DNA from: Saprospiraceae bacterium
GTDB taxonomy: Bacteria; Bacteroidota; Bacteroidia; Chitinophagales; Saprospiraceae
Length of the DNA stretch: 47,005 bases
NCBI GenBank assembly: GCA_022448955.1
Contig: JAKVCU010000077.1
Span: 1 to 47,005, forward strand
Reading direction: 5' to 3'
The position numbers were made by a program, and so were the translations under genes. Each line of letters starts with the position of its first letter. Position 1 is the stretch's first letter. The notes beneath the pieces are model-generated. The model was given only the letters and a program-made list of their open reading frames with translations. It was not told the DNA's origin and did not search any database. Positions 1-9,170 of the stretch are shown piece after piece.

Positions 1-617
1 GTAATTGAGCAGCCACCATTTGTCGGACAACCATCAAAAGTATGACTACCTAAGTCAGACACATTGTCAATGGCTAATTCTGTCCACTCAGTTTGTAAAG
101 TTGTAAATGAACCTGTACCACAGGCATCACCTGGATTAGTAGTTATTCCTCTAGTGACAGATGAATTACGGCGCAGGGTTTGATTTTGCGTTTCATTGAT
201 AGTGGTTGTACCCCATTGGCTACCAGGGTCACAGCCAATTTGCCCAAAGATGTCGAGGGTTGCTCCAGTTGAGATTTTGTATAAGTCATAAGCATCATCT
301 CCATTGTGGGTAATGATAAATAAATTGGTTGCTGCTCCTTCATAGAGTGTTGCACTGGAATTCGCATAAACAACAGTCCCTCCAGCTGGAATAGATCCAG
401 AAAGAGTTGCAGCAGTTGGAATGGAGGTACCATTGGCATAACGTCGCAGCTGGTAATCGGATAGATCGATAGCAGCATCAGTCGGATTGTAAAGTTCAAT
501 ATATTTGTTGTTACTTGATCCTTCGACATATTCCGAAATAAACAAGTTGGAGCACGGCTGCCCATAAAGAGCAAAGGCTGCAAACAAGGCTAACAAAGTA
601 GAGAATAAATGTCTCAT
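1..617 (-). CDS. Exported lamin-tail-domain (LTD) protein, 3' end beyond window
   Basis: An open frame runs leftward from ATG at 617 off the window edge, giving about 205 visible residues with no stop. It starts with a clean signal peptide (MRHLFSTLLALFAAFALYGQ), followed by CSNLFISEYVEGSSNNKYIE, the typical opening of a lamin-tail domain. That domain continues through ELYNP, an SDYQLRRYANG segment and a TLRRNSSV segment to about residue 165. In Bacteroidota such domains usually sit at the front of large exported proteins, often nucleases or T9SS cargo, but the catalytic part, if any, is outside the window, so no function is assigned. A 146-residue open frame inside it at 143-583 lies in another frame and is a shadow. 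Confidence 0.85.
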   Translation of the reverse strand, partial: MRHLFSTLLALFAAFALYGQPCSNLFISEYVEGSSNNKYIELYNPTDAAIDLSDYQLRRYANGTSIPTAATLSGSIPAGGTVVYANSSATLYEGAATNLFIITHNGDDAYDLYKISTGATLDIFGQIGCDPGSQWGTTTINETQNQTLRRNSSVTRGITTNPGDACGTGSFTTLQTEWTELAIDNVSDLGSHTFDGCPTNGGCSI

Positions 618-938
618 ACAAATAATTTAGTTTTAAGTTTATGAATTATATTACTGATTTAGCTACATCATCTCTACAAGAGACAATAAGCGCTCAAATT
701 AAGTAAGCAGTAAAATGGTATGTACATGTCTGAACTTTGAAAATGTACCTTTAAAATTGGCACAAATCCATTTAAATTATTGAATTTCTACAGCTTAATT
801 ACGTAGAGAGGGGATGTCTATAACAAGCTATTTAAGCAATATCCGAATAGTTATTTAATTTTTATAGTGTTTGGTGTAAAATATCTGTTAATTATTACTG
901 ATGTGTAATTCGCTTACAATCTTAGAATTATAAACATC
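618..938. other. Intergenic region, no gene seen
   Basis: This AT-rich stretch lies upstream of the leftward LTD gene and downstream of the leftward fusion gene. No open frame of convincing composition and no RNA gene is visible. It should hold the LTD gene promoter, but no clear TAnnTTTG element was found on the minus strand. Confidence 0.5.
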
Positions 939-981
939 AAAAACCCTTAGTTTGTTATCGTTTTAAGTGACAAACTAAAGG
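939..981 (-). terminator. Rho-independent terminator of the kinase/M23/aminotransferase gene
   Basis: On the minus strand a 9-bp stem (TTAGTTTGT pairing with ACAAACTAA, extended by outer G/C pairs) is followed by GGGTTTTTG. It lies 40 bases beyond the stop codon at 1022. Confidence 0.7.
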
Positions 982-1021
982 CCTTCGATGACATTTACGA
1001 TTTTTATAATAAGATGTTTCG

Positions 1022-4009
1022 TTATTGAAGGATTTTTAGTGTTTTTTCTAGCAGACCAATCATTAAGTCTACATTTTTTCGATGAAAACACATGGGAGGT
1101 TTGATTTTCAATACATTATAGAATGGGCCATCAGTACTCATAAGCACCCCGTATTGGCGCATTTGATTGGCAATAAAAGCAGCTTCTTTGGCTGCTGGCT
1201 CTAGTGTGTTAGGGTGATTAACTAGTTCGATTCCTTGAAATAATCCAGGGCCTCTTACATCACCGATAATAGGGAATTTAGATTGTAATTGTAGAAGGTT
1301 TGTTCTTAGATAAGCTCCTACTTGGAGTGCATTCTCTTGAAGGCCTTCTTCTCGAATGATTTTAAGGACCGTTTTACCAATAATGGAAGAAACAGGATTC
1401 CCACCGAAGGTGTTAAAGTATTCCATGCCATTGGCAAAAGCATCTGCCACAGCTCTGGTACATACTACTGCTGCCAGCGGATGGCCATTTCCAATAGGTT
1501 TACCCATCGTGACAACGTCTGGTATGACACCTTGTAATTCAAATCCCCAGAAATGACTACCTACTCTTCCGAAGCCAACCTGCACCTCATCTGCAATACA
1601 TAATCCGCCTGCTGATCGCACATATTCATAGGCTTTCGCCAAATAGCCTTTCGGCAAAACGACTTGTCCACCACAGCTTAGTACGCTTTCGCAAATAAAA
1701 CCCGCTACATTTCTTCCTTCTTGTTGTATATCGTGGATGGCTTCTTCTATATGTTTAGCATAAGCTGCTCCAGTATCTTCACCTCGATATTTTCCTCTAT
1801 AACTATCTGGTATCGGTACGACTTGGGTATGCAAAGGTGCTCCTTTTCCTCCTTTTCCATCAAATTTATAGGAACTTACATCTACTGTTCCTATTGTATT
1901 GCCGTGATAGCCTACTTCCACACCAATCATATCACGATGCCCTGACCAAGTATGTGCCATACGCATGGCTAATTCATTCGCTTCGCTACCTGAATTGACG
2001 AAGTGTACCACACAAAGTTCCGGTGGGAGGGTTGCTAATAATGATTCTGCAAATGCTACAATGTGTTGATGTAAATAACGAGAGTTGGTATTCAGCAAAC
2101 CTATTTGATGCTGTGCGGCTTTGACCACTCTGGGATGCTCATGGCCAACATGCGCCACATTATTCACAGTGTCTAAGTATCGACGGCCATTTGTTGTGTA
2201 AAGGTATTGCTTAAATCCACGGACTACGTGTAGTGGCTGATTATATGAAATACTTAGACTTTTTCCCAAGCTAGATCGCCGCTGATGAATGAGGTGATCC
2301 CCTAGAACTTCGTTTCGATCTTCTAATTGAGGAATATTTATCAAAAGATTAGGATCAGGACAAATACTTAACCAAGTGTGCCTTTCATGCGGAAATACGA
2401 CTCCCGGAAAATCACCTTCATTGCCCAGTAAATCTAACATAATTTGAAAATGTAAGTGCGGCGGCCAATTACCATTTCTGGGCGGAGCTCCGATGGTAGC
2501 AATTTGTTGTCCCTTTGGAATTTTCTGCCCCACTTTTAAATTTTCAAGTACTTCTGCTCCGATATGACCATAAAGGGTATAAAATGAAAAATCTGCAGTC
2601 TCATGTTTTACAATGAGCGTTGGACCATAGTCGCGATCAGCAGCATTGTCTTGTACGCTTTCTACAATGCCATCTAAAGGTATGAAAATAGGCATGCCTG
2701 ATTTCAGCCAAATGTCTAAACCAATATGCATGGTTCGCCATTGAGGACCTTTATTACCCATAATTTGATAAGCATCGGTTGTATATACTGGACGGATTTC
2801 TCCATAACCACCTAGTCCTATTTCAACTTCTGCATCTTCAAGTAAACGATTAATTTTTTTGGTAAAAGGACCAATAGATTCAAAATGGCTATTGTTTCCC
2901 AAATCTCTTCCTCCAACTCTTAAATCGAGGTGCAGATAAGGGGTTTTATCGAAGCTTTCTCCAATAATTGGAGCAAATTCTTGCTGTTTTGCCCAATCAT
3001 GAAATGCCTTTGCTTTTGGATGTGCTTCCAAGCCGCAAGCGGCTCTAAAAGAATAGTATGCAAAGTTTGGATCAACAGCTGCCCATTTTGTTAATAGGTC
3101 CCATGCCATCTTTTCACTAACGAAGTGGTATTCATTCTCAGGTTCTTCCAAACGATTAATAGCAGCATTCGTAAGGCTAATTAATAGTCGAATAGCTACA
3201 AGGTGATATAAGACTTTGAGTTCAATTTCCCGTAAGGGGAAAACGGAATGAAAGCCTTTTAAAAGAGGAATAGCTGCCGCTAAAGGATCGGGTTTTTCCA
3301 TGATGGCATAAGCCAATGCGATTGCCAACTCATTTATGGTATAAGTGTATATAATATCTCCAAAATCAATTAAAGTTGATACTTTAGGATTAAAACGATC
3401 CTCATTAACAATGATGTTATTATCGTTAGCATCATTATGCACAATGCTTTTTCGCAAGGAGGTAAAGTGAGGAAGGGCCTCTTTCTTAATCAGAAAAAGA
3501 AAATGTTGAAAGAGTTCTTTTTGCTCTTTCGATTGGAGCTTTTCCAAATGTTCTTCTATCCATTCAAAACGTTGGTTGTCCCACTTGAAAAAACGATGCG
3601 CATGTGGATGATCAAAACCTTGTAGTGCCAATGTCGTCTGTCCACAAACTGTACCTAAATCATGGAGCAATTGAGGTGTGTGAATAGAAAGTTGCGACCA
3701 AAGCCTACCGGGTATCCACTTTAGCAAACGGACAGCATGATTGCCATGCCATCCTAAGTATTGCCCGTCTTTATTTTTGATCACATAAGGATATTCGAGA
3801 GAAGTATTTTTTTGCTCAAGATGAATCAGCGCTTGATTTTGTAGATCTAATAGATCTTTGTCTGGATGCGCTCTACTAATCTTTAAAGTGTATTGTTGAT
3901 CATCCGTGGTCAGTAGAAAGTTGTAATCTACTTCTCCGTATAACAATTTAATGGTACCGGTGATCCCGTATTGGTTTTGAACAATTTGCAAGGCTTGGTC
4001 TAAAATCAT
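1022..4009 (-). CDS. Trifunctional fusion: APH-type kinase, M23 peptidase-like domain, class III PLP aminotransferase/phospho-lyase
   Basis: The 995-residue protein has three domains. Residues 20-290 are an APH/choline-kinase-like fold with catalytic loop HNDANDNN (191-198) and DFGD (215-218). Residues about 410-545 resemble an M23/LytM peptidase, with HIGLD (H428, D432) and HLH (518-520) matching the zinc ligands. Residues 570-995 are a class III PLP enzyme with GSEAN (674-678), DEVQVGFGR (807-815) and the likely Schiff-base lysine K837 in MGKPIGNG. The closest family I recognise for the last part is the AGXT2L group (phosphoethanolamine and 5-phosphohydroxylysine phospho-lyases), and the kinase resembles hydroxylysine kinase. 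I infer that one chain phosphorylates an amino alcohol or hydroxy-amino acid and then eliminates phosphate and ammonia. The M23 part has no obvious role in that scheme. No signal peptide is seen, so it is probably cytoplasmic. The gene stands alone. Confidence 0.9.
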   Translation of the reverse strand: MILDQALQIVQNQYGITGTIKLLYGEVDYNFLLTTDDQQYTLKISRAHPDKDLLDLQNQALIHLEQKNTSLEYPYVIKNKDGQYLGWHGNHAVRLLKWIPGRLWSQLSIHTPQLLHDLGTVCGQTTLALQGFDHPHAHRFFKWDNQRFEWIEEHLEKLQSKEQKELFQHFLFLIKKEALPHFTSLRKSIVHNDANDNNIIVNEDRFNPKVSTLIDFGDIIYTYTINELAIALAYAIMEKPDPLAAAIPLLKGFHSVFPLREIELKVLYHLVAIRLLISLTNAAINRLEEPENEYHFVSEKMAWDLLTKWAAVDPNFAYYSFRAACGLEAHPKAKAFHDWAKQQEFAPIIGESFDKTPYLHLDLRVGGRDLGNNSHFESIGPFTKKINRLLEDAEVEIGLGGYGEIRPVYTTDAYQIMGNKGPQWRTMHIGLDIWLKSGMPIFIPLDGIVESVQDNAADRDYGPTLIVKHETADFSFYTLYGHIGAEVLENLKVGQKIPKGQQIATIGAPPRNGNWPPHLHFQIMLDLLGNEGDFPGVVFPHERHTWLSICPDPNLLINIPQLEDRNEVLGDHLIHQRRSSLGKSLSISYNQPLHVVRGFKQYLYTTNGRRYLDTVNNVAHVGHEHPRVVKAAQHQIGLLNTNSRYLHQHIVAFAESLLATLPPELCVVHFVNSGSEANELAMRMAHTWSGHRDMIGVEVGYHGNTIGTVDVSSYKFDGKGGKGAPLHTQVVPIPDSYRGKYRGEDTGAAYAKHIEEAIHDIQQEGRNVAGFICESVLSCGGQVVLPKGYLAKAYEYVRSAGGLCIADEVQVGFGRVGSHFWGFELQGVIPDVVTMGKPIGNGHPLAAVVCTRAVADAFANGMEYFNTFGGNPVSSIIGKTVLKIIREEGLQENALQVGAYLRTNLLQLQSKFPIIGDVRGPGLFQGIELVNHPNTLEPAAKEAAFIANQMRQYGVLMSTDGPFYNVLKIKPPMCFHRKNVDLMIGLLEKTLKILQ

Positions 4010-4025
4010 GACAATTCATTTGCAT

Positions 4026-4033
4026 CAAATTTA
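4026..4033 (-). promoter_or_regulatory. Putative -7 element for the fusion gene
   Basis: On the minus strand this reads TAAATTTG, matching the Bacteroidota -7 consensus TAnnTTTG, 17 bases upstream of the ATG at 4009. No good -33 TTG was found at the expected distance, so the call is tentative. Confidence 0.35.
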
Positions 4034-4057
4034 GAAAGGAATGCTTATTTATGGTAT

Positions 4058-4465
4058 TTATTGAACAAGGTAGTTGTAAGATTCTTTGATTATCGTTTGC
4101 AGGACGCCCAAATCTACATTTTTTAAGTTCATGATATATAAACAAGATCGGCCTCATCTATACTTTCCCAATTGTTCTAGCAATTCATTATATCGATCGA
4201 ATCCATTCATGATGTAAAGAGGTGTACTTATTTTTCGAGGAGAAAAACTAATCATCAAGAAATCACCTTCTCGACGACTATCATATTTATAATGATACTC
4301 CCCAAATCCAACAATGCTATCGCCCCACATGGTAGCTTGTTCTCCTGTTATTTTTTTCATCATTTCAAGAAGGGTAAACGTATCCTTTTTTCTTGTGGCA
4401 TGCTCTACGGTATTTAGGAAATCCTCTACACTGGCGTTGTTTTTTACGATTTTGTTTTCTGAGAT
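4058..4465 (-). pseudogene. DUF1801 family protein, broken by an in-frame TGA and lacking a start codon
   Basis: One frame carries a complete DUF1801-like protein of about 135 residues. ASVEDFLNTVE and LLEMMKKITG lead into SIVGFGEYHYKYDSRREGD, then FSPRK, LYIMNGFDRYNELLEQLGKY, and after the break GRSCLYI and VDLGVLQTIIKES, ending with TAA at 4058-4060. Two lesions are visible. An in-frame TGA at 4154-4156 stands where the family usually has a K/R/T residue (CGA to TGA would explain it). The position expected for the initiator reads ATC (4463-4465) in front of SENK, and no ATG/GTG/TTG lies in frame nearby upstream. The open piece 4154-4363 alone would lack both ends of the domain. A sequencing error could explain one lesion but hardly both. 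Confidence 0.75.
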
Positions 4466-4520
4466 AATTATTATATTTAATGATTGGAGTATGTTTGAAA
4501 TTAATAAGATGATTCTAGTT

Positions 4521-7500
4521 ATGAAAAAACTAATACTATTCTATTTCCTTTTTTTTGCATTCAATGCCTTTTCTCAGTATTCTCCCGCTCGATTTCTGTT
4601 TGGGAATTTTCCTAATAATACGTCACAGGTTTTTATAGAAGATATAGATCAAGATGGAATAGATGATATGTTAATAGGAAGTTCCGAAAATCTTTCCTGG
4701 TCTAAAAGACTAAGTGATGGTTATAGTTGGAGTTCTAATATTCCAATTTTTTCAGAATTTAGCATTGACCAAAAGATTCAATTAGTAGATATAGATGGCG
4801 ATGGCATAAAAGATATCATCTCATTATATGAGGAAGGATCGCTTAAATTGGTTCTGAGGTATTTTAAAATGAAACCAGATGGCTCAGCAAATCCTCCTAT
4901 AATAATTGATCAAATAAGTGATAATTTTTCAAGTGTAAGAGAATTTTTTATCCTCGCTAATGACTTAGATGAGGATGGAGATATGGATATAATAGGCTCT
5001 TTTGATATGGTCGATGATAATTTAGACCAACTAATTATATATGAAAATATTAATGGGCAATTAACAAATGAAATTCCAATTACTACTGGTATTATTGAGC
5101 CTAAAACTTTGCATGTAGATACCTTGGACAATGATGGTCTGTTTGATATCATTATTCGAAGTGATAACGACTCAATAGTTTTTCTAAAAAATCTTGGCAA
5201 CTTAAATTTCTCTATTCCAATTAATTTATTCGATAATAATATTTCCGTAAAAGATTTTGCATTAGGAGATTTGGATGGAGATTCAGATTTAGATATTGTT
5301 GCTTTAAAAGCAGCTCAGGGACAGTTGACGTGGTATGAGAATTTAGACAATGCTAACTTTGGTGCGGAACAATTATTGCAAGATAGTGATGTATCAGGCT
5401 CTCAAAACTTACAGTTAGAAGATATAGATGGCGATGGTGACTTAGATATCCTATTTATGACTGGATTTTCATTAGGTAAATTACAATGGCTTGAAAATAC
5501 CGATGGATTGGGGAATTTTGATCCTGCTCAGATCATTATTGAAGAATATATTGGTACATATGACCTAGACATCTTAGATATAGATAATGATGATGATCTT
5601 GATATTGTTTTTTTAGGTTATCCTGGAGGATTAATATTATTTAATACTGACGGTTTAGGAGATTTTTCAAGTCAAGAAACATTCCTAATGGGACCTGGAA
5701 ATGATCGTAGCAAAATGGCTTTTGGTGATTTGTCAGGTGATGGTTTGGATGATGTGGTTGTTAGCAGTGAAGTATGTGAATTAGCATGGATGAAGTATAA
5801 TGCAGACCTTCAAATATTTGAAAAACCAATAAAAATTGATATAGATTTTCCAAATAATATTTCTATTCACGAGATTCAAATCTTTGACATTAATAATGAT
5901 GGTCACTTGGATATTCTTTTTCAAGGTGGGCCAAATATTGTCTCTGATAAACTAGAATGGGTCTTTAATGATGGAAATGGTAATTTTATTGATTATGGAT
6001 TTATTGAACCTAGCATTTCTTCAATAGATTTCGAAATTATCGATTTGAACAATGATGGTTATAAAGATATTCTTGGAACGAGTTCTTGGACTAAGATAGA
6101 GGTTTCTTATAATCTTGGAGAAAACAATGGGTTTGCAAATCTAGAACAAGTTTACTCCAATCAATTTACTGGAGTTGGTTCCGTTAGAGTGAAAGATTTA
6201 AATGCTGATAACTTACCTGAAATTATGTTTTCTGATGAATTATATGGCACCATAAAATATTTGAAAAATTTGGGTAATAGTTTTGACTCACCTGAATTGC
6301 TTTATGATCATAATAACGAAATACTTGATTTTATTGTTTTTGACTTCGATCATGATGGAATTCAGGATTATGTTGTGATTGATGAAAGTGGCTCCGAAAG
6401 GATTGTTTACTTAGAGGGATTTAGTTATTATTCATTACATGATAAGAAAAATATAACTCCTGGCTTTGCGGCACCAAAAGAACTATTTCCTTTCGATATC
6501 GACGCTAACGGAGAGATCGATATTCTCTTTAAGAATGAAGATGAGTTTTATTGGCTTGAACACCTTGGATATGGAAATTTTGGTGATGAAAAAAATGCAT
6601 TTGGATTCAACTTAGATGAATATCAATTTTTTAAGATAAAAGATATTGATCTCGATAATGATTTAGATTTTATCTATGCAGATGATGAGAAAGTTTACGC
6701 GACTTATAATTATGCCTCTAATGGAAGAATTTTTCCGAAAATTTTTTTTGATGAAAATCAGAATGGAGAATTCGATGCTAATGAAATTTATATGAGCTCC
6801 TTTAATTTTCAATTATTACCTTATGAGACGACTTCATTTTCTACAGATCAATCTTTAATAAGATATTTTGTGCCTAATGGTACATATGAATTATTGAGCC
6901 TCCCAAAAGAAACTTGGACATTATCTTCCGATTCTTCAAATTGTTTAATTAGTATCGAGTCGGACACTATTATTAATAAAGAGTTTGGTTATTACCCTGA
7001 TTCTTTAATTCAAGACCTTGCAATAGATATTGCTTCAGGTCCAACGAGATGTGGTTTTGATGTTCCTTTCTGGTTAAATCTCTCAAATATAGGAACTACG
7101 ATTGAAGAGGGTATGTTAGAATTTAAGATCGATAATTATGCAACTTATATTAGTGCATTTCCTGCTCCTGATTCTATAAGCAATGACTCTTACTTTTGGT
7201 TTTTTGATAGTTTATATCCATCCCAAAACCTTCAAGCGGAACTTGTCCTTGAAGTTTTTGATGCGTCATTTTTAGGAGAAACACTATCCATTACTTCGAA
7301 AAGTTATAAAGAGCAAAATGTGATAGAAGAATATAATTATTTAATGGAAATAAATTGTGCTTATGATCCAAATGATAAACAAGTGACGCCTCCTGGATTC
7401 TTAGATGAACACTATACATTAAAAAATGAAGTTTTAGAGTATCTAATCCGATTCCAAAATACTGGTACAGATACTGCATTTAATGTAGTTATTAATGATC

Positions 7501-8507
7501 AGCTTGATGCTAATTTAGATTGGGAATCCTTTAGATTATTATCCGTTAGTCACCCTGTAAATATTGATGTTAATTATCAAACAGGGAATGTTGATTTCCG
7601 ATTCCAAAATATTCTACTGCCCGACAGTACAACAAGTGAAATACAGAGTCATGGATTCATAAAATATAAAATTAATCAAAAAGATTCTCTACCTGATTAT
7701 ACTCGTATTGAAAATACAGCAAACATTTTCTTTGATTATAATGCTCCCATACAAACGAATACAACATTCAATACTATTGTAACGAGTTATCCTTTTAATG
7801 TTGAAAGTCAAATCATTCATCCATTATGTTTTAATGATAGTACAGGGTCTATCTCTCTTGATATTTATGCTATTCCACCAGTTAGTTTTAGTTGGGATCG
7901 AGAAGATATTTCTGGCGATTTTGCTGAAAACTTAGGAGCTGATAACTATGAAGTTACTATTACTGATGGAACAGGAAACTCAATAATAGAGAGCTTTGAA
8001 ATTATAGAGCCTACAGAACTTACGGCTTCTTTTGAAACTAATCCACAAGTTGGTGCGGATTTAGGTTCCATTTTTGCATTTCCTGAAGGAGGAACTCCTC
8101 CATACCAAATAACCTGGCAAACAGAACCAGTTCAAGAAGGAGAGTTCATTAACGAATTAGTTGCGGGGAATTATATGGTTAGCATTATAGATTCAAATAA
8201 TTGTATGTATGCGGATTCTGTAGAGGTTGATTTTATCAGCTCTAATTTTAGCAATAAAAAAGAATTTGACTGGAAAATTTTTCCTAATCCTGCAGACGAA
8301 AAGATAAATATTTGGCTTGAAACTGATTTTGGAGAAGAGTTTGAATTAGAACTAATTTCTACATTAGGTGAAAATATTTTTCAAACAAATCTGAATTCTG
8401 GTAAATTTTATTCGATAGATACAAGCTCACTGGTTGAAGGGGTTTATCTTGTAAGGATTAGGTCAGGAAAAGATTTTTTCACTCAAAAAATCTTTATTTT
8501 TCATTAA
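4521..8507 (+). CDS. Very large FG-GAP/VCBS-repeat T9SS-exported surface protein
   Basis: The protein has 1328 residues from ATG 4521. This start is preferred over the upstream in-frame start at 4314 because it opens a signal peptide (MKKLILFYFLFFAFNAFSQ) and avoids overlapping the DUF1801 remnant. Residues 40-720 hold about 14 calcium-binding-type DxDxDGxxD repeats (for example DIDGDGDLDILF and DINNDGHLDILF), as in integrin-alpha-like FG-GAP propellers. At about 945-1085 is a DUF11/DUF7619-like domain (CAYDPNDKQVTPPG, then FRFQNILLPDSTT). Residues about 1096-1236 look like two SprB repeats. A T9SS sorting domain follows (FPNPADEKINIWLE to the C-terminus). It is probably a secreted or surface adhesin-like protein. 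Base composition is clearly more AT-rich than the flanking genes, and both neighbours are broken, which may point to a different history. Confidence 0.9.
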   Translation: MKKLILFYFLFFAFNAFSQYSPARFLFGNFPNNTSQVFIEDIDQDGIDDMLIGSSENLSWSKRLSDGYSWSSNIPIFSEFSIDQKIQLVDIDGDGIKDIISLYEEGSLKLVLRYFKMKPDGSANPPIIIDQISDNFSSVREFFILANDLDEDGDMDIIGSFDMVDDNLDQLIIYENINGQLTNEIPITTGIIEPKTLHVDTLDNDGLFDIIIRSDNDSIVFLKNLGNLNFSIPINLFDNNISVKDFALGDLDGDSDLDIVALKAAQGQLTWYENLDNANFGAEQLLQDSDVSGSQNLQLEDIDGDGDLDILFMTGFSLGKLQWLENTDGLGNFDPAQIIIEEYIGTYDLDILDIDNDDDLDIVFLGYPGGLILFNTDGLGDFSSQETFLMGPGNDRSKMAFGDLSGDGLDDVVVSSEVCELAWMKYNADLQIFEKPIKIDIDFPNNISIHEIQIFDINNDGHLDILFQGGPNIVSDKLEWVFNDGNGNFIDYGFIEPSISSIDFEIIDLNNDGYKDILGTSSWTKIEVSYNLGENNGFANLEQVYSNQFTGVGSVRVKDLNADNLPEIMFSDELYGTIKYLKNLGNSFDSPELLYDHNNEILDFIVFDFDHDGIQDYVVIDESGSERIVYLEGFSYYSLHDKKNITPGFAAPKELFPFDIDANGEIDILFKNEDEFYWLEHLGYGNFGDEKNAFGFNLDEYQFFKIKDIDLDNDLDFIYADDEKVYATYNYASNGRIFPKIFFDENQNGEFDANEIYMSSFNFQLLPYETTSFSTDQSLIRYFVPNGTYELLSLPKETWTLSSDSSNCLISIESDTIINKEFGYYPDSLIQDLAIDIASGPTRCGFDVPFWLNLSNIGTTIEEGMLEFKIDNYATYISAFPAPDSISNDSYFWFFDSLYPSQNLQAELVLEVFDASFLGETLSITSKSYKEQNVIEEYNYLMEINCAYDPNDKQVTPPGFLDEHYTLKNEVLEYLIRFQNTGTDTAFNVVINDQLDANLDWESFRLLSVSHPVNIDVNYQTGNVDFRFQNILLPDSTTSEIQSHGFIKYKINQKDSLPDYTRIENTANIFFDYNAPIQTNTTFNTIVTSYPFNVESQIIHPLCFNDSTGSISLDIYAIPPVSFSWDREDISGDFAENLGADNYEVTITDGTGNSIIESFEIIEPTELTASFETNPQVGADLGSIFAFPEGGTPPYQITWQTEPVQEGEFINELVAGNYMVSIIDSNNCMYADSVEVDFISSNFSNKKEFDWKIFPNPADEKINIWLETDFGEEFELELISTLGENIFQTNLNSGKFYSIDTSSLVEGVYLVRIRSGKDFFTQKIFIFH

Positions 8508-8546
8508 TAGTAGATGCATGTAGCGGTTATTACAAAAGTAGGAATT

Positions 8547-9029
8547 ATGAAATCCATCCTACTTTTAGTGTTTATGCTACTATTTTGTTCTTTCTTAGAG
8601 GGTTAGATTACAGATGTTGAATGGTATAGCGAGTCAGAAACAGATGGTATGAATAGTTTCCCAAAAGGAGGGCCATATTCTGGGCCAACAAGCGACCATT
8701 TTAATTATAGTTACTTAGTATTTTTCACACGAGTGGTCAATGAAACAGATAAAGTTATTGAACGAAATGTAAATTTTTCAAGGGATTCTGTTGCGATTCC
8801 TAATTCTCCTAATACTTATATGAAGTTATTTCTTCCACCTGATGAAATGAGTTTGGATAAGCAGCATCAATTTAGCTATGGATTCAAAGAGATGAAGTCC
8901 TTTGATGAACCGACCTGTTTTTAAGAGACACTAAAACCTAAAGAGGAGAGCCTATTTTACGTAGTAGCCATTTTTTATCAGACGGATAAGGATGTATGGC
9001 GGCTAATAAATAAGGATTTTGCTCTATAG
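8547..9029 (+). pseudogene. Small exported protein of unknown function, broken by two in-frame stops
   Basis: One continuous frame starts at ATG 8547 with a signal peptide (MKSILLLVFMLLFCSFLEG). It hits TAG at 8604-8606 and resumes with ITDVEWYSES and FPKGGPYSGPTSDHFNYSYL, then FFTRVVNETDK and YMKLFLPPDEMSLDK. It hits TAA at 8922-8924, resumes with ETLKPKEESLFYVVAIFYQ, and ends with TAG at 9027. Sequence on both sides of each stop reads like coding sequence, so the original product was about 160 residues. I do not recognise a named family, although the KGGPYxGPT...NYSYLVF pattern looks like a conserved Bacteroidota exported protein. Both stops can come from glutamine codons by one C-to-T change. 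The piece 8649-8924 is the longest remaining open segment. Confidence 0.7.
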
Positions 9030-9170
9030 TACTTCAGTAAGTCTTCTTCCTCAGTATTGGTTTTACAAACTACTTACAGTAAGTAATTGAACTACTATTT
9101 GGGCATATTACCTTAAACAATAACCCTTGTACGAACCCGCTATAAACAGAAAAATCGCACAAGGATATTG

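Noticed and set aside
143-583. 146-residue leftward open frame
   Set aside because: It lies in a different frame of the real LTD gene, which has a signal peptide and a recognisable domain; the amino-acid composition of this frame is not protein-like.
3948-4157. 69-residue frame overlapping the fusion gene's start and the DUF1801 remnant
   Set aside because: It is out of frame with both; the region is explained by the DUF1801 C-terminal segment in another frame.
4154-8924. Stop-codon reassignment or selenocysteine as the cause of the in-frame stops
   Set aside because: All three stop codons are used as normal terminators by other genes in the window, three different stops are involved, and no SECIS-like element was seen.
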